From Rana temporaria (Eukaryota; Chordata; Amphibia; Anura; Ranidae): 64,000 bases of DNA. Location of the stretch: contig NC_053492.1 of the NCBI RefSeq assembly GCF_905171775.1, positions 323,769,645 to 323,833,644 on the forward strand. The letters run 5' to 3'. Below are positions 24,335 through 35,979 of the stretch, piece by piece (the stretch's first letter is position 1; the number at the start of each line of letters is the position of its first letter). The notes beneath the pieces are model-generated. The model saw nothing but the letters and a program-made list of their open reading frames with translations. It made no database searches and had not been told where the DNA came from. A program made the position numbers and the translations under genes.

Positions 24335-25284
24335 TGCGTCACTTTAACAGACAATTGCGCGGTCGTGCAACGTGGCTCCCAAACAAAATTGGCGTCCTTT
24401 TTTCCCCACAAATAGAGCTTTCTTTTGGTGGCATTTGATCACCTCTGCAGTTTTTATTTTTTGCGCTATAAACAAAAATAGAGCGACAATTTTGAAAAAA
24501 ATGCAATATTTTTTACTTTTTGTTATAATAAATATCGCCCAAAAACATATCTAAAAATTAATTTTTCCCCTCAGTTTAGGCCGATACGTATTCTTCGACC
24601 TATTTTTAGTAAAAAAAAAAAAAAAAAAATCGCAATAAGCGTTTATCGATTGGTTTGCGCAAAATCTATAGCGTTTACAAAATAGGGGATAGTTTTATTG
24701 CATTTTTATTAATTATATTTTTTTTTACTACTAATGGCGGCGATCAGCGTTTTTTTTTCGTGACTGCGACATTATGGCGGACACTTCGGACAATTTTGAC
24801 ACATTTTTGGGACCATTGTCATTTTCACAGCAAAAAATGCATTTAAATTGCATTGTTTATTGTGCAAATGACAGTTGCAGTTTGGGAGTTAACCACAGGG
24901 GGCGCTGTAGGAGTTAGGGTACACCTAGTGTGTGTTTAAAACTGTAGGGGGGTGTGGCTGTAGGACTGACGTCATCGATCGAGTCTCCCTTATATAAGGG
25001 ATCACTCGATCGATACGCCGCCACAGTGAAGTCGTGAAGCCGTGTTTACACGGCTCTCCCCGTTCTTCAGCTCCGGGGAGCGATCGTGACGGAGCGGCTA
25101 TAAACAAATAGCCGCGCCGTCGTCCCGGATCGCTCCCCGAGGGAACCCGACCGCCGCATGTAGCGGGGGGGTCCCGATCGGACCCCCCACCCGCTAGAAG
25201 GCAAGGACGTACATGTACGCCCATTTTCCTGTACGTGCCATTCTGTGGACGTACATATACATGCGGCGGTCGGGAAGTGGTTAA
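24332..25284 (+). mobile_element. piggyBac-derived MITE-2, copy B
   Basis: Same family as 21150-22054, in inverse orientation, inserted in the L1 endonuclease. The right end is complete (GGGAAGTGG|TTAA at 25272-25284). The left end begins at CACTGCGTC and lacks about 60 terminal bases present in copies A and C. The centre contains an inverted pair of GC-rich blocks and CGATCGAGTGATCCC-type motifs. Noncoding. Confidence 0.85.
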
Positions 25285-26760
25285 ACTCCGCCAAGAATCC
25301 CCTTTAGATACTTTTTAGGGTGCTTATTGGGACAATATACATTTGCCAAGTTATACCCAATTCCCTGTAGGGTCCTTTTCAGGAACAAAAAATAGCCTTC
25401 AGGGTCTACTCTTCTGTCTTCCAGCACAAAGCTTATATTTCTCCGTAAACCAATAGCAACTCCTTTTGCCCTTTTATTTGGGGAATCCCCATAGTACCAG
25501 GTTGCGAGTACAATCTTGCGTTTGAATCAAGTGAGAGGTGGGTTTCCGATAAAAAAAAAAAAATAATAATAAAAAAAAAACACAACAGCATATATTTCCA
25601 ATTCCCTCATCATATGTATTTTTTGGGGTATTCAGTCCCCTCACATTGTATGTCAAACTTAACTTCAGTCATTCGTTTTGTTTGTTTGTTAAAGCAAGTA
25701 AGCGAGAGGGAGAGAAATGCTGATCTTCTATTCATACAATGTATGAACAGAAGATCAGTCATTTCCCCATGTCAGTCCACCCCCCTACAGTTAGAACACC
25801 CCCAGGGAACATACTTAACCCCTTCCCAGCCCCCTAGTGTTAACCCCTTTACTGCCAGTGGCATTTTTTTTAGCACGGATTCGTCAAATTTTTTTGGCGA
25901 CTTCTTAACTTCCTCCAGATTTGATTATATTCCTACCAACTTTCAAATCACACTATAATATCTCTGTTTCTCCTGAAATATTTCTCTTGGCCTTCTTAGT
26001 CTATGTGCCCTCTCAGTTTTAATTGGATTTGTAATATGTCCATTACTGGATTGAAAATCTTTTATTAATTCTGTTAAAACTTCATTTTGGGGGGCTTCGG
26101 GGACCCCACAGATTTAGATTTTTTTCTTCTGTCCATATTCTCTTGGTCTATTTTATATGCCTGTTCCTGGTGGTCTCTATACATTTAATTTCACCTTCTA
26201 GTTTTTTTAGTTATTTTTTTCGCCAGATTAAGACCTGTTAATTTTTCCATTCCCTAAACTCGTTCCAGCATGTGGCCGAAGTTTCTATGGATTATTGTCA
26301 TATCGGCTTTTAGCGATTTTTCCAGCACCGCTAACATTAATTGAATCTCAGTTTTAGTTGGGGTGGTTCTGGGTTTAGAGATGACTCTGTTCTCATTTGT
26401 TCATGGCCTACATCCAGGTCTGGTTCCATTCTGGACTCCAATACAGTATCAGTCTCTACTTTTATTCTGACCCTTTTTCCTTCTCCTTACTCTTTGTTTG
26501 GCTAGCCTTCGGCCCGTGCTGTTTTTTTAATTTATCCGTTTCTCATCATTTCCTCCATATGTGACATATTTGTTCATTGTACCCGGGCTCAGTGGGAGAC
26601 TTAAGACGGGGCGATTTTGGGATTGCTCCTCCTCTTGCCGACCTACCCCTCATCTTCTCCACTACTAGACGATTTCCCTGCTCTTCTCCCCCTTTCCTTC
26701 CTCCCCTTGCCCCTTCAGATCCCCTGACCTCTATTTTCCTAAGCCCAAAAATATACACAG

Positions 26761-27143
26761 TTCTTTACTGACCATTTATGCAACTCAGTGGGGTGGCGAG
26801 TATTTTTCTGCATGATTCGTCATATGCGATTGTGTGCGTTTGCGGTCTGCACGGATCTTATCCTTTTGTTTTATCACCTTGTAGTTTAGGAATAACTTCA
26901 CAGCTGAATTTTATTTCACTTTCCACCATTTCACAGTCTTGACCAATATCTATAATTCAAAATATTCCTCCAATGTCCAATACCTCGTAAATAATGATAA
27001 TAAAATTGAAGAAACTGCTGCATATATTTTAACAACAAGCCTCATATACTTGTCTCGGATAACTATTCACTCCAATATATTTAATGCACTTAACCATCAG
27101 TTTTGCATTGTGTAGCTTATAGTCTCTTCCTTGTGCATACAGG

Positions 27144-27175
<32 letters not shown>

Positions 27176-28200
27176 TATTTTTTACTCACCACCGCCGTGT
27201 CAAACCTTGGTCAGATGCTTGTGTGCGTTTTCTGCTGGGAGGTAACTTAGCATGAGGCTATGGGGCCCAGTGTGACAATGGAAGAAAACAGGGGGGGTAC
27301 AAGGGGGGCTCCACAGAGGTTATGCTGAGGGCAATACCTCTTGGCTTCATCCACCGGGATTATGAAATGCTCACCGACTCCCCGGGTGCTGACGGCTTCT
27401 CCTTAATCCTCCATCTCCGCCACTCACTCCTCCGCTTTCTCCCCCGCCACCCTAGTTCTCGGCCAGCGCTGCAGTGCCATTGAATAGGGGGGGGGGTATT
27501 AGAGGGCTCCGGACTCCAAACGTAAGCCTACCTAGGACAGGAGACAGTCCGGGTCAGTTACTTTCATGGGGATGTGCCGAACGGCAGCACGAGTTACTGT
27601 GTCGCTCTCACCTCCTTCACCGCCGGAGGGGGAGGACTCGCGGTTCCATGTCCAATGATCCTATGGTTCGGCCAGCACGGGCTCGTCTGCCACGGGACTG
27701 ACATTAGGGCGAGAATATCCAGGGGTGGCAGGGGAAGAGAGGAAGCGAGCCGGGCAGATGGGTCGGGTGTTTAAGTCTGTCAGCATGCTCAGTCTTAGCT
27801 TCAGACGGGGTGGAAGCTCAAACTTCATGCTCCGGAACACCTCCAGCGCCATTACTAGACTCCTCCCTCCGCCAAAACCTACTTTTCTTGATGCATTTCA
27901 CCGCCTCCGGCTTGTTCTTGTACCTCAGTATTGAGTTTCTCTCACAGCGAAACCTTTGTTTTTCTCTGACCAGAAGACTAAAAAAAAAAAAGTCGGATTT
28001 ATGCCTGCAGTTTTGGCATTTCAATCCCCCGCCATTGCACGCCGCCTGGTCTTCCCCCTGGTACAGTGGCACAATTTTGCCAGAGCCCGATAGACCGAAC
28101 ACCAGAGGAAGACTCATTCTCAGGCTGAACTTCCGGCCACAGCAGGAAGAGGTGGAGTAACCCCCAAGCATGACTCAGGAAGTAGGTCAAAATTATGGAG
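26761..28200. other. Gene-free stretch, possible L1 5' leader
   Basis: Upstream (minus strand) of the L1 ORF1 remnant. 26780-27180 is AT-rich with a long poly-A at 27144-27172; 27180-28170 is GC-rich with a poly-G run at 27486-27494. Short ORFs on both strands have no recognisable content. The boundary with the following DIRS-5 is not visible. Confidence 0.4.
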
Positions 28201-28530
28201 GAGACACCAGACCCGCGTGGCTGCAGAGACTGATGCATTCCTGTGCATAGCAGGACTCAGTGAGCTGCGAAGAGCTAGCAGTCTGAGCCCACCTCATGGA
28301 CAAGGAGGATGGAAAGACAGCACAGGTGGCTGCAGACAAAAGCAAACCGGGACCAGGGTAGTGCCATTTTCTTGCCTACTTGAGGATTGTATGATACCAG
28401 ATTAGATGATCCCTGGTAATCCACCATGCCTTTCCCTCATCGCAGGAGATTTTACTGTCCAAACTAGGATTAAGTACCTCTGTTTCCTTTTCCCAAGGGT
28501 TCCCACCAGCTCAACCTAGGGAAGAGGATG

Positions 28531-28682
28531 AGATAGAGCAGTGATGGCGAACGTTGGCACCCCAGACGTTTTGGAACTACATTTCCCATGATGCTCAACT
28601 ACACTGCAGAGTGCATGAGCATCATGGGAAATGTAGTTCGAAAACATCTGGGGTGCCAAGATTCGCCACCACTGAGATAGAG
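28531..28682. mobile_element. hAT-type foldback MITE, copy 2
   Basis: 136 bp (28539-28674), the same length and nearly the same sequence as 4117-4252, flanked by a perfect 8-bp duplication AGATAGAG (28531-28538 and 28675-28682). It interrupts the gag region of DIRS-5. Confidence 0.93.
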
Positions 28683-28874
28683 AAAGCAGAAAGCCAGGCA
28701 AAATCCAAGCTCTCTTTTAATGAGGAGATTGGCTTGGGTCCAGATAGTGATGAAGTGATTGACATCAAGCTTGGTAGGCACCTTTTTGGTCTAAAAGACT
28801 TGGAGGGACTTCAGGTCACCTATGCTACTGAAAAAATCTGAGCCAGCAAAGGAAACCTCCGCACAGGGGCCTGG

Positions 28875-29324
28875 TTAAAGTGGAGGTTCCATCAAAAAAA
28901 CAATTTTGCTTTAAACTGTAGCCTACGACTAAAAAAGAAAAAAAAAAAAGTTTTTTTTTTTTACTCATCTGGAAATGCCTGTTGCTATGCGGTCCCATGA
29001 AATCTGCCTTTGAAACCACCTAGGATTCTGACATCATCGCCCTCTAATGCTCCTGGGAAATGTGTGTAATTTCCCAGGATGCAGTGCGCTGTCCAATTAT
29101 CACTCCCCATCCAAGACTTCCAGGAAGTAAGTGCCTGTAGGCTTCATAATGCCCACAAGCAAAATGACAACGGTGTAGATATAGTTTTATAAACTATCTT
29201 TTTTGAATATCTATGCGGATCGGCGGCAGATTGTAAAATAGTAAGTGACCAGATTTATATTATAAAAAACGCAGGATGAAAGGACATACATTTAAAAAAT
29301 GCCAATTGTGGTTGGAACTCTTAA
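28875..29324. mobile_element. Kolobok/T2-like MITE in DIRS-5 gag
   Basis: Flanked by TTAA (28875-28878 and 29321-29324). The ends read AGTGGAGGTTCC and, inverted, GAGTTCCAACC. Gag homology stops at the left TTAA and resumes after the right one, which supports the boundaries. Confidence 0.75.
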
Positions 29325-30199
29325 GAACCAAGCTAGCGTATTTCCACTACACCAATCTCTAAAAGACATGGTACTTCAGTGGAAAATGCCCGAAAAGGGG
29401 GTTTGTCACCCCTAAAACCCGGAAAAGAAGGTTCCCTTTTAAGGAGGAGGGAGTAAAAACCTTTTTCAAAAGTTCCACAATTGGACGCTGCCCTCTCCCA
29501 GGTGACAAAGAAGTCTGACCTCTCATTTGAGGACTCGGAACATTCGGGACGCTATGGACTGAAAGTCAGAGTCTAAAACTCTACTTAAAAGGCATAGGAG
29601 ATCAAATCCTGGGCTATGAACCCTGCATTAGCAGCCCCCTGCGTTGCCAGAAATGCAGAATTCTGGATAGAGAAGCTTAGCAGACACCTCTCCCAAGGGA
29701 AAAAGTCCCAAAACATTATAGATTCCCTTTCAGCGACCGTGGACTCGGTCAAAGCCTATGCCAAAACAGCAGCACTGATTAACTTAGCCAGGAGGGCCAT
29801 TTGGGTTAAAGCCTGGGAAGGCGATCTTACTTCTAAGGCAAAACTGTGTGGCTTACCCTTTGAAGGATCTTTGTTTGGCTCAGGCCTGGATGCCGCTTTG
29901 TCTAGATCATCTGAGACGAAGACCAAGAGAATTTTTTTCGAGGCCCTTCGAGACAAAGTCAACAAAAAGGTCGAAAAAGGAACTCAGCAGAAAGTGGGCT
30001 TATGGTAGAGGCAGGCAAAAAGGCAGTTTGCTCTTTCCATCTCCAGGTCAAAATACAAAAGATGCCAAAATCACGGTCGGGGCAGACCGTCTCATTTCAT
30101 TCCTCAGTGGGAGAAGATTTTAGACAGTACTTATATCATCAGTCTGATCAGGGAAGGTTATTGTGTAGAATGTACATCAGAGCCCCCACCTACGATCAC

Positions 30200-31900
30200 C
30201 AACTCATCTCCCAAAAAATGTTTTAAAAAAGGAGAGCCCTTTTAAACGGCATTCAGGAACTAGAACAGGTAGTAGTAGTTCCGGTTCCAAAAGACCAGCT
30301 TCACCAAGGCTTTTACTCCCACATTTTTGTGGTACCCAAGCCCTCAGGGAAATATCGCCTGATTATAAATCTCAAGAACCTAAAACAGGTTCTTAGAATA
30401 CAAAAGGTTTTACTCTGTTCGGGAAAAATCTAATAAAAGATGTCTTTATGACCACCCTGGATCTCAGGGACACTTGTCTGCATGTTCCGATGCATCAGGC
30501 CTTCCTGAGATTTGCAGTGATAACCCAGGAAGGAGTTTTCCCACTGGCAGTTCAAGGCACTTCCCTTTGGGCTAGCGGCAAGTCCAAGAATCTTCACAAA
30601 GATTCTAGCAGAAGTGGTGGCTCATCACCAAATCCAGGGCATAGCAATAATACCCTACCTGGACGACTTGCTAATTTCCGGCCCATCAGCCACTCAGGTC
30701 AGAACAGCCTCCCAGAAGGTGATCTCTACCCTGGAAAGGCTGGGTTGGCTGGTAAACTTGGAAAAATCCTCCCTGGAACCAGATCAGGTCAAGACCTACC
30801 TGGGTGTTCAGATAGACTCTCAGGCTCAAAAGTGGTTTCTTCCAATAGAAAAGGTGGAAGAGATTGTCTTAGCCATCAAAAGGTTGATAACAATCCCTGT
30901 GTGCTCCAGGAGAGAAATCCTCAGGGTTCTGGGTCTCATGCCAGCAAGCATTCCAGCGGTTGTTTGGGCACAACTGCACTCAAGGGATCTACAATTCTTC
31001 CACCTTTCCTCTTTGGACAAAAAGAACAAATTCCTAGACGAGGGTGGTGGTCAATCCCAGGCAACCTGGAAAAAGGCAGACCCTGGAATCAGTGGGATCC
31101 ACTAAAGCTCACCACAGACGCAAGTGCCCAGGGGTGGAGGAGCTCACCTAGGGGAAGCCTAAGGTCAGGGCTTCTGGCAAAAAGGAAGTAGCCAGATCCT
31201 TTTCCAATCTCAGGAAGCTGAGAGCAGTGGGCGAAGCACTAAAAGCTGTCGAGAAAACAGGTCTTGGTGTGTTCAGACAATGCTACGACAGTGGCTTACC
31301 TGAACCACCAGGGGGGGAAACCAAGTCCAAAATGCTTCTAACATTAACAAAGGAGATCCTGACCTGGGCCGAGCACAGGGTAGTCTCCTTGGCAGCCGTC
31401 CACATAAGAGGCACGGACAACAAGGAAGCAGATTTCCTCAGTCGCGAACCATTCAGAAAGGGAGATTGGGAATTGAACGCAAAAATGTTCCAAGTGCTAG
31501 TTCAAAAGTTTGGCTGCCCCGAGATAGATCTCTTTGCCAATCAAAAGAACAGAAAGGTGAAGAGGTTCTTTTCTCTCACGCAGGAAGGAGTCAGAGAGCC
31601 TGGATGCCCTGGCACAAAGCGGGACATTCCAGTTGGCCTACGCCTTCCCTCCTCCGCCCGAAGCCTGGCTGAGTTTTTGGATGACTCAGAATCGGTGCCA
31701 GAGTCCTAGTGGCCCCTTGGTGGCCAAGGACTTGGTTTGCAACCCTGAAGTCACTCTCAGTAGCGCCTCCCTCAAAGTTTCCAAACATTCCGGACCTTCT
31801 TTTGGCGGGGCCCAGTAGTACACCTCAGACCAGAATTCTTCTAGCTTACGGCCTGTTTAGTGAGTGTCAGATCCATAAAGGGAAAGGTTGCTCAGAGTTA
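30200..31900 (+). pseudogene. DIRS-5 reverse transcriptase/RNase H (broken)
   Basis: TLDLRDTCLHVPM near 30452-30490, then the active-site PYLDDLLISG near 30650-30680, in frame to about 31100 (LNLEKSSLEPDQVKTYLG-like). RNase H pieces follow: LTTDASAQGW near 31107-31135 and AADFLSREPFRKGDWEL-like at 31420-31475. The C-terminal PEIDLFANQKNRKVKRFFSL lies near 31515-31580. At least four frame changes. Confidence 0.85.
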
Positions 31901-32870
31901 TAGACACCTTACTCTTGAGCAGGAAGCCGCTGACAAGAAAATTTTACTTTAAAATTTTGAAAAAAATTGTCATTGGTGTAAACAAAAACAAAATATAGTT
32001 TCCACCTCTATTCCGGTAACCCGGGAATTTCCCCAGGACGGGGTAGAGAAGAGTGTGGCTGTCACTCTGCTAGTACAAGTGGCAACCCTTACGTTTTTTG
32101 ACGTTAGAATAGCAAAGGAACCTTTAGTTAAAAGATTTTTGGTAGCCAGAGATAGGGCTACCCCTGTCGCGAAAGATAGGTTCCCACATTGGGACCTAAC
32201 AAGGGTTCTAGAGGCATTATTCTAGACACCCTTTTGAACATTTAGAAGCTTCATTTAAGTTTTTGACCATAAAACTAGCCTTTCTCCTAGCAATTACTAC
32301 TACTAGGAGATCTACAGGGTCTTTCCATTAAAGAACCTTTTTTACTGATCCTACCCGATAGGATCATCCATTCTCAAGCCAGACCCACTGTATCTGCCTA
32401 AGGTGTCTTCAGCTTTCCACAGGACTTGGGTGACGACCTTACCATCCTTTTGAGAGAACCCTAGAAATGAGGGGGGGGGGGGGGGAAATTTCATTGTCTA
32501 GGTTTCAGGAGATGCCTCCTTAAATATTTGCAGAGGGTTAAGGATTTTAGAAGATCTAATCTTTTAATCCTTTTCTCTGGACCTAGAAAGGGACTCCAAG
32601 CATCGAGTCCTCAGTCTCAAGGTGGAGAAGACAAGCAATTATTATAGCGTAAGAAAGCTCAGGCACACCTGCACCCAAAAAGTTGAGGGCACTCAACTAG
32701 AGCTCTAGCAACCTCATGGGCCGAAAAAGCAGGGGCCTCCTGGGAGCAGATCAGTAACACGGCCACCTGGTCCAGTCAAGACACCTTCCTGAAGCCCTAC
32801 CGAGTGGAGGTCCTATCGCAGCAAGGCCTAGCCGCCTTTGGTCGAAAGTGTTACAGGCAGTGGTCCCACC
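31900..32870 (+). pseudogene. DIRS-5 tyrosine recombinase (heavily decayed)
   Basis: Only short stretches remain: a TTTRRSTGSF-like block near 32290-32325 where the ARRVSEL motif should be, and STRALATSWAEKAGASWEQI near 32695-32755. These are followed by ATWSSQDTFLKPYRVEVL and FGRKCYRQWS-like ends to 32865. Stops throughout. Confidence 0.75.
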
Positions 32871-32909
32871 CCAAGGTAGGCCTGTGGATTCCTTTATTAT
32901 CCTCTCATG

Positions 32910-33262
32910 TGTTGCCATCCTGGAAGGTGATAAAACCAACGGTTACTTACCGATAACGGTGTTTCTACAAAACCTTCCAGGACAGCAGACCTACTTCCCG
33001 CCCTGTTATGGGTGGAGGAGTATGTACAATTTAATTGGCAAGTACCTAAATGTTGGAATAATCCTTGTGAACTGGTGGGAGTATTACTTTACAACTACTG
33101 AGGGACAAGGGGTAAGGTAGGGCCTTTCTAAACAGCTGTGATTTGTTTGTGTTTCCTGTTGGGTGGAACCTATCATCTCTCAAGTATTGCCATCCTGGGA
33201 GGTTCAAGTATTGCCATCCTGGGAGGTTTCATAGAAACACAGTTATCGGTAAGTAACTGTCT
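32910..33262. repeat. DIRS-5 internal complementary region and 3' terminal repeat
   Basis: GGTTACTTACCGATAAC at 32939-32955 and the following bases to about 32985 pair with the inverse block at about 33205-33256 (GTTATCGGTAAGTAAC). Just inside the terminal block, a 24-bp unit containing CAAGTATTGCCATCCTGGG is directly duplicated (about 33180-33228). Confidence 0.8.
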
Positions 33263-33269
33263 GTTTTTA

Positions 33270-33709
33270 TTGAGTTTCCACATCGCAGGGCCGGAAGTTG
33301 GATGTCAGATATTATACTTCAGGAAAATTGGTGCATGATCTGACCAGGTAATCTTTCCAATATTTACTTCATCTATTGCATGAAATTGATTATGCGGAGT
33401 AAAGAAATAGTCTATTCGAGAGTATGTCCTCTATGAGGCTGAATAAAAAGTAATCTTTCTCCAGAACAAAAAGGACACCATGTATCCACTAATCTTGCTC
33501 CATAAGGCGACCTAACAATTCACTCCTGGACGCCCAGGGGTATGTCAGAGATCCCCAATGAGGTATCTTCACCTGGAACTAAGGGCATATTAAAATCTCC
33601 CCCCCCCCATGAATCTCAGTTTTATCCAACAATTTCCTAACAAAAGAAATCTTTTTGTGCATTGGGGGGCATACAAAGCAGCAAGGGTTACCCCTGTCCT
33701 CCCCCAATC
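33270..33709 (-). mobile_element. L1-like endonuclease fragment
   Basis: Minus-strand frames show the L1 endonuclease core: a YAPN-like segment near 33650, GGGDFNMPL near 33575-33600 and an SDHAPIFL-like segment near 33330-33350. A short poly-C tract lies at 33600-33607. Broken by frameshifts; bounded on the left by the DIRS-5 end and on the right by a MITE. Confidence 0.7.
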
Positions 33710-34160
33710 TTAAAGCGGGAGTTCACCCGAAAAAACATTTTTAACATTAGATTGAGGCGAATTTTACTAAGCAGAATCAGGTGTTTTTTTTTTTTTAAAT
33801 GAATGCAGTACTTACCGTTTTAGAGATCGATGTTCTCCGTGGCTTCTGGGTATGATCTTCGGGACTGGGCGTTCCTATTTGATTGACAGCCTTCCGACAG
33901 TCGCATACAGCGCGTCACCAGTTGCCGAAAGTCCAGTTGCGGCTCTATACGGCGCCTGCGCACCGACGTTCGGCTACTTTCGGGAACTCGTGACGCGCTG
34001 TATGCGACCGTCGGAAGGCTGTCAAATAGGAACGCCCAGTCCCGCAGCCCATACCCGGAAGCGGCGGGAGAACATCAATCTCTAAAACGGTAAGTACTGC
34101 TTAGTAAAATTAGCCTCAATCTAATGTTAAAAAAAAATTTGGGGTGAACCGCCACTTTAA
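33710..34160. mobile_element. Kolobok/T2-like MITE
   Basis: Flanked by TTAA (33710-33713 and 34157-34160), with inverted ends AGCGGGAGTTCACCC and AGTGGCGGTTCACCC. It is largely a palindrome: GGGACTGGGCGTTCCTATTT on the left recurs inverted near 34020-34045. Noncoding. Confidence 0.8.
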
Positions 34161-34564
34161 AAAAAAAAAAAAAAAAAAAACAACCAAACGGCGACCAAAA
34201 AAAAAATAAAATAACTTTTAGCCAAATCCTCTTAGAGAGAACGCACTTCTGCAGCCTCTCCAAGGGGGTCCCAAAGCTTTGTGCACTCAACCTTCCTACT
34301 ACCCCTAGCCTATATGAGTGCCAACCTAATGGGGGATATGGCTGAGCATGACCTAAAAGACAGAGTCCCCGATTTACCTACACCAACTCCTCTAGTCTAC
34401 GTTTCAATAAATATTGACTTTACAATACCATAGGATCGCAATATAAATATCTAATACATTTCAATAGCCATAGTTCATATACATTGTAATTGCTTTAAAC
34501 TGAGAGAACCCAGTCTGATAATCGAAGAGACAAGCGAGAGGAAAAAAAAAAAAAAGGGGGGGAG
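34161..34564. other. Unassigned intronic DNA
   Basis: AT-rich, with poly-A runs at both ends; no ORF and no terminal repeats that I can recognise. Confidence 0.5.
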
Positions 34565-35467
34565 TTTTGCCGCCTGTAAAAATTAGTAAGACCTCATCTG
34601 GAATATACAGTTCAGTTTTGGGCACCAGTTCTCAAAATGGATATCGGGGAACTGGAGAAAGTGCAGAGAAGGGCAACTAATAAGAGGCATGGAGGAGCTC
34701 AGCTATGAGGAAATATTAGAGCAACTGAATCTATTCCCTCTTGAGAAGGAGATTAAGGAGGGATATGATCAACATTTCCCGCTACAGTTTTACGTCCTGT
34801 GTTTGAAGAGGAATACCGTTGTTATGGTAGCAGCTAGCTACCATAACCCCGGTATCCTCTTCAGCGGGCGGTCAGCTACAAAATAAAAGTGGTCTCTGCG
34901 ACAGATACACTGCAAGATCACTTTTAATCAGCGGCGGGAGAGGGCCCCTCCCGCCGCTTACCGGAGCAGTCGGTAGCGGCGGAGGCGATCTGGTCCTCTA
35001 TGTTGCTGTGTATGGAGACAAGTGAAGGGAAGATGGCCCTCACTATCTGCATATCACTTGGAGGGCAGAAGCGAAGCCAAAAAGGGACTCAAATATGAGA
35101 GCTGAGGTCTTTTTTAACCCCAGATCTCTTATTTAAAGAAGACCTGTCATGCTTTTTTCTATTACAAGGGAGATTTAAATTCCTTGTAATAGGAATAAAA
35201 GTGACCCAATTTTAAAATCAATACAATAAAGTCAAATAAGAAAAGAAAGGAGTTTTTAAAGCAACCTGTAGAATTTTTTTTAAACGTCACCTATGGAGAT
35301 CCAAGGGTAAAAGTTTGACGCCATTCCACGAGCGGGCGCAATTTTGAAGCGTGACATGTTGGGTATCAATTTACTTGCCGTAACATTATCTTTCACAATA
35401 AAAAAAAAATAAAAAAAATTAAAAAAATTGTGCCAATTTTACTGTTGTCTTATTTTTTCATTTAAAA

Positions 35468-35651
35468 AAAAGAGATTTTTAATACAGCTTACCTGTAAAA
35501 TCTTTTTCTTGGAGTACATCACGGGACACAGAGCGGCATTCATTACTATATGGGTTATATGGAGTACCTTCAGGTGTAGACACTGGCAATCTCAAACAGG
35601 AAATGCCCCTCCTTATATAACCCCCTCCCATAGGAGGAGTACCTCAGTTTT
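35468..35651. repeat. DIRS-2 terminal inverted repeat (coding 3' end)
   Basis: 35514-35651 is the exact inverse of 41305-41442. The outermost part, 35468-35513, is unique to this end and includes GCTTACCTGTAAAATC; on the coding strand this reads CAGGTAAGC, a splice-donor-like sequence. The exact outer limit is uncertain by about 4 bases because of the A-run. Confidence 0.9.
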
Positions 35652-35696
35652 GTAGCAAGCAGTATGCCTCCCAAAATGGTCCTCAAAAAAGAGGGG

Positions 35697-35815
35697 TGGG
35701 AGCTCTGTGTCCCGTGATGTACTCCAAGAAAAAGATTTTACAGGTAAGCTGTATTAAAAATCTCTTTTTCTTTATCGTACATCACGGGACACAGAGCGGC
35801 ATTCATTACTATATG
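35697..35815. repeat. DIRS-2 internal complementary region
   Basis: Two abutting parts. 35699-35764 is the inverse of the element's left end (35468-35541); 35765-35815 is the inverse of its right end (TTTCTTTATCGTACATCACG, matching 41430-41452). The block therefore records the junction of the two ends as in a circle, the defining DIRS feature used to complete the termini during replication. Confidence 0.9.
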
Positions 35816-35979
35816 GGATGTCCCAAAGCAATGCTTACAATGAGGGGAGGGAGAACATCTCCAAGACAAAAGGATTTAATTTAGAGATATACTCAAATCA
35901 TAATAAATCCAACTTAGTTGAGAAAAATAAAATTTTTAAATTTAACTCGAACAAGAGGAGCCCCCGGAATCCGAGGGTC

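Larger units (their letters stand above)
22060..26760 (-). mobile_element. L1-like LINE, longest copy (ORF1 to reverse transcriptase), interrupted
   Basis: Minus strand. An ORF1 remnant at 25970-26560 has a coiled coil and is homologous to 3480-5635. ORF2 starts near 25670, with endonuclease pieces at 25290-25680. The linker is at 23830-24170, the reverse transcriptase at 22880-23304 (VPKLDKDKSICSSYCPI, VGFVPGRAGRDN, IDAEKAFDRVDWGFM) and C-terminal pieces at 22072-22640. Frames are broken throughout. Copy B of MITE-2 sits inside the endonuclease, and about 170 bp of LINE are missing beside it. A non-LINE repeat lies at about 25720-25870 between the ORFs. Confidence 0.85.
28440..30140 (+). pseudogene. 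DIRS-5 gag-like protein (broken)
   Basis: Frames before and after two MITE insertions align with the DIRS-3 gag. VFPLHQSLKDMVLQWKMPEK lies near 29335-29395; ALSQVTKKSDLSFEDSEHSG near 29485-29550. The best-preserved block is an open frame at 29616-30008 with ALAAPCVARNAEFWIEKLS and AIWVKAWEGDLTSKAKLCGL. Frameshifts separate the pieces. Confidence 0.8.
28200..33262 (+). mobile_element. DIRS-5: decayed plus-strand DIRS retrotransposon
   Basis: The order gag, reverse transcriptase/RNase H, recombinase, internal complementary region and terminal repeat is recognisable on the plus strand. No 5' terminal repeat was found, so the left boundary is uncertain and the copy is 5'-truncated or too diverged. 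Proteins are closest to DIRS-3. Two MITEs are inserted in gag. It is antisense to TOMM20. Confidence 0.85.
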
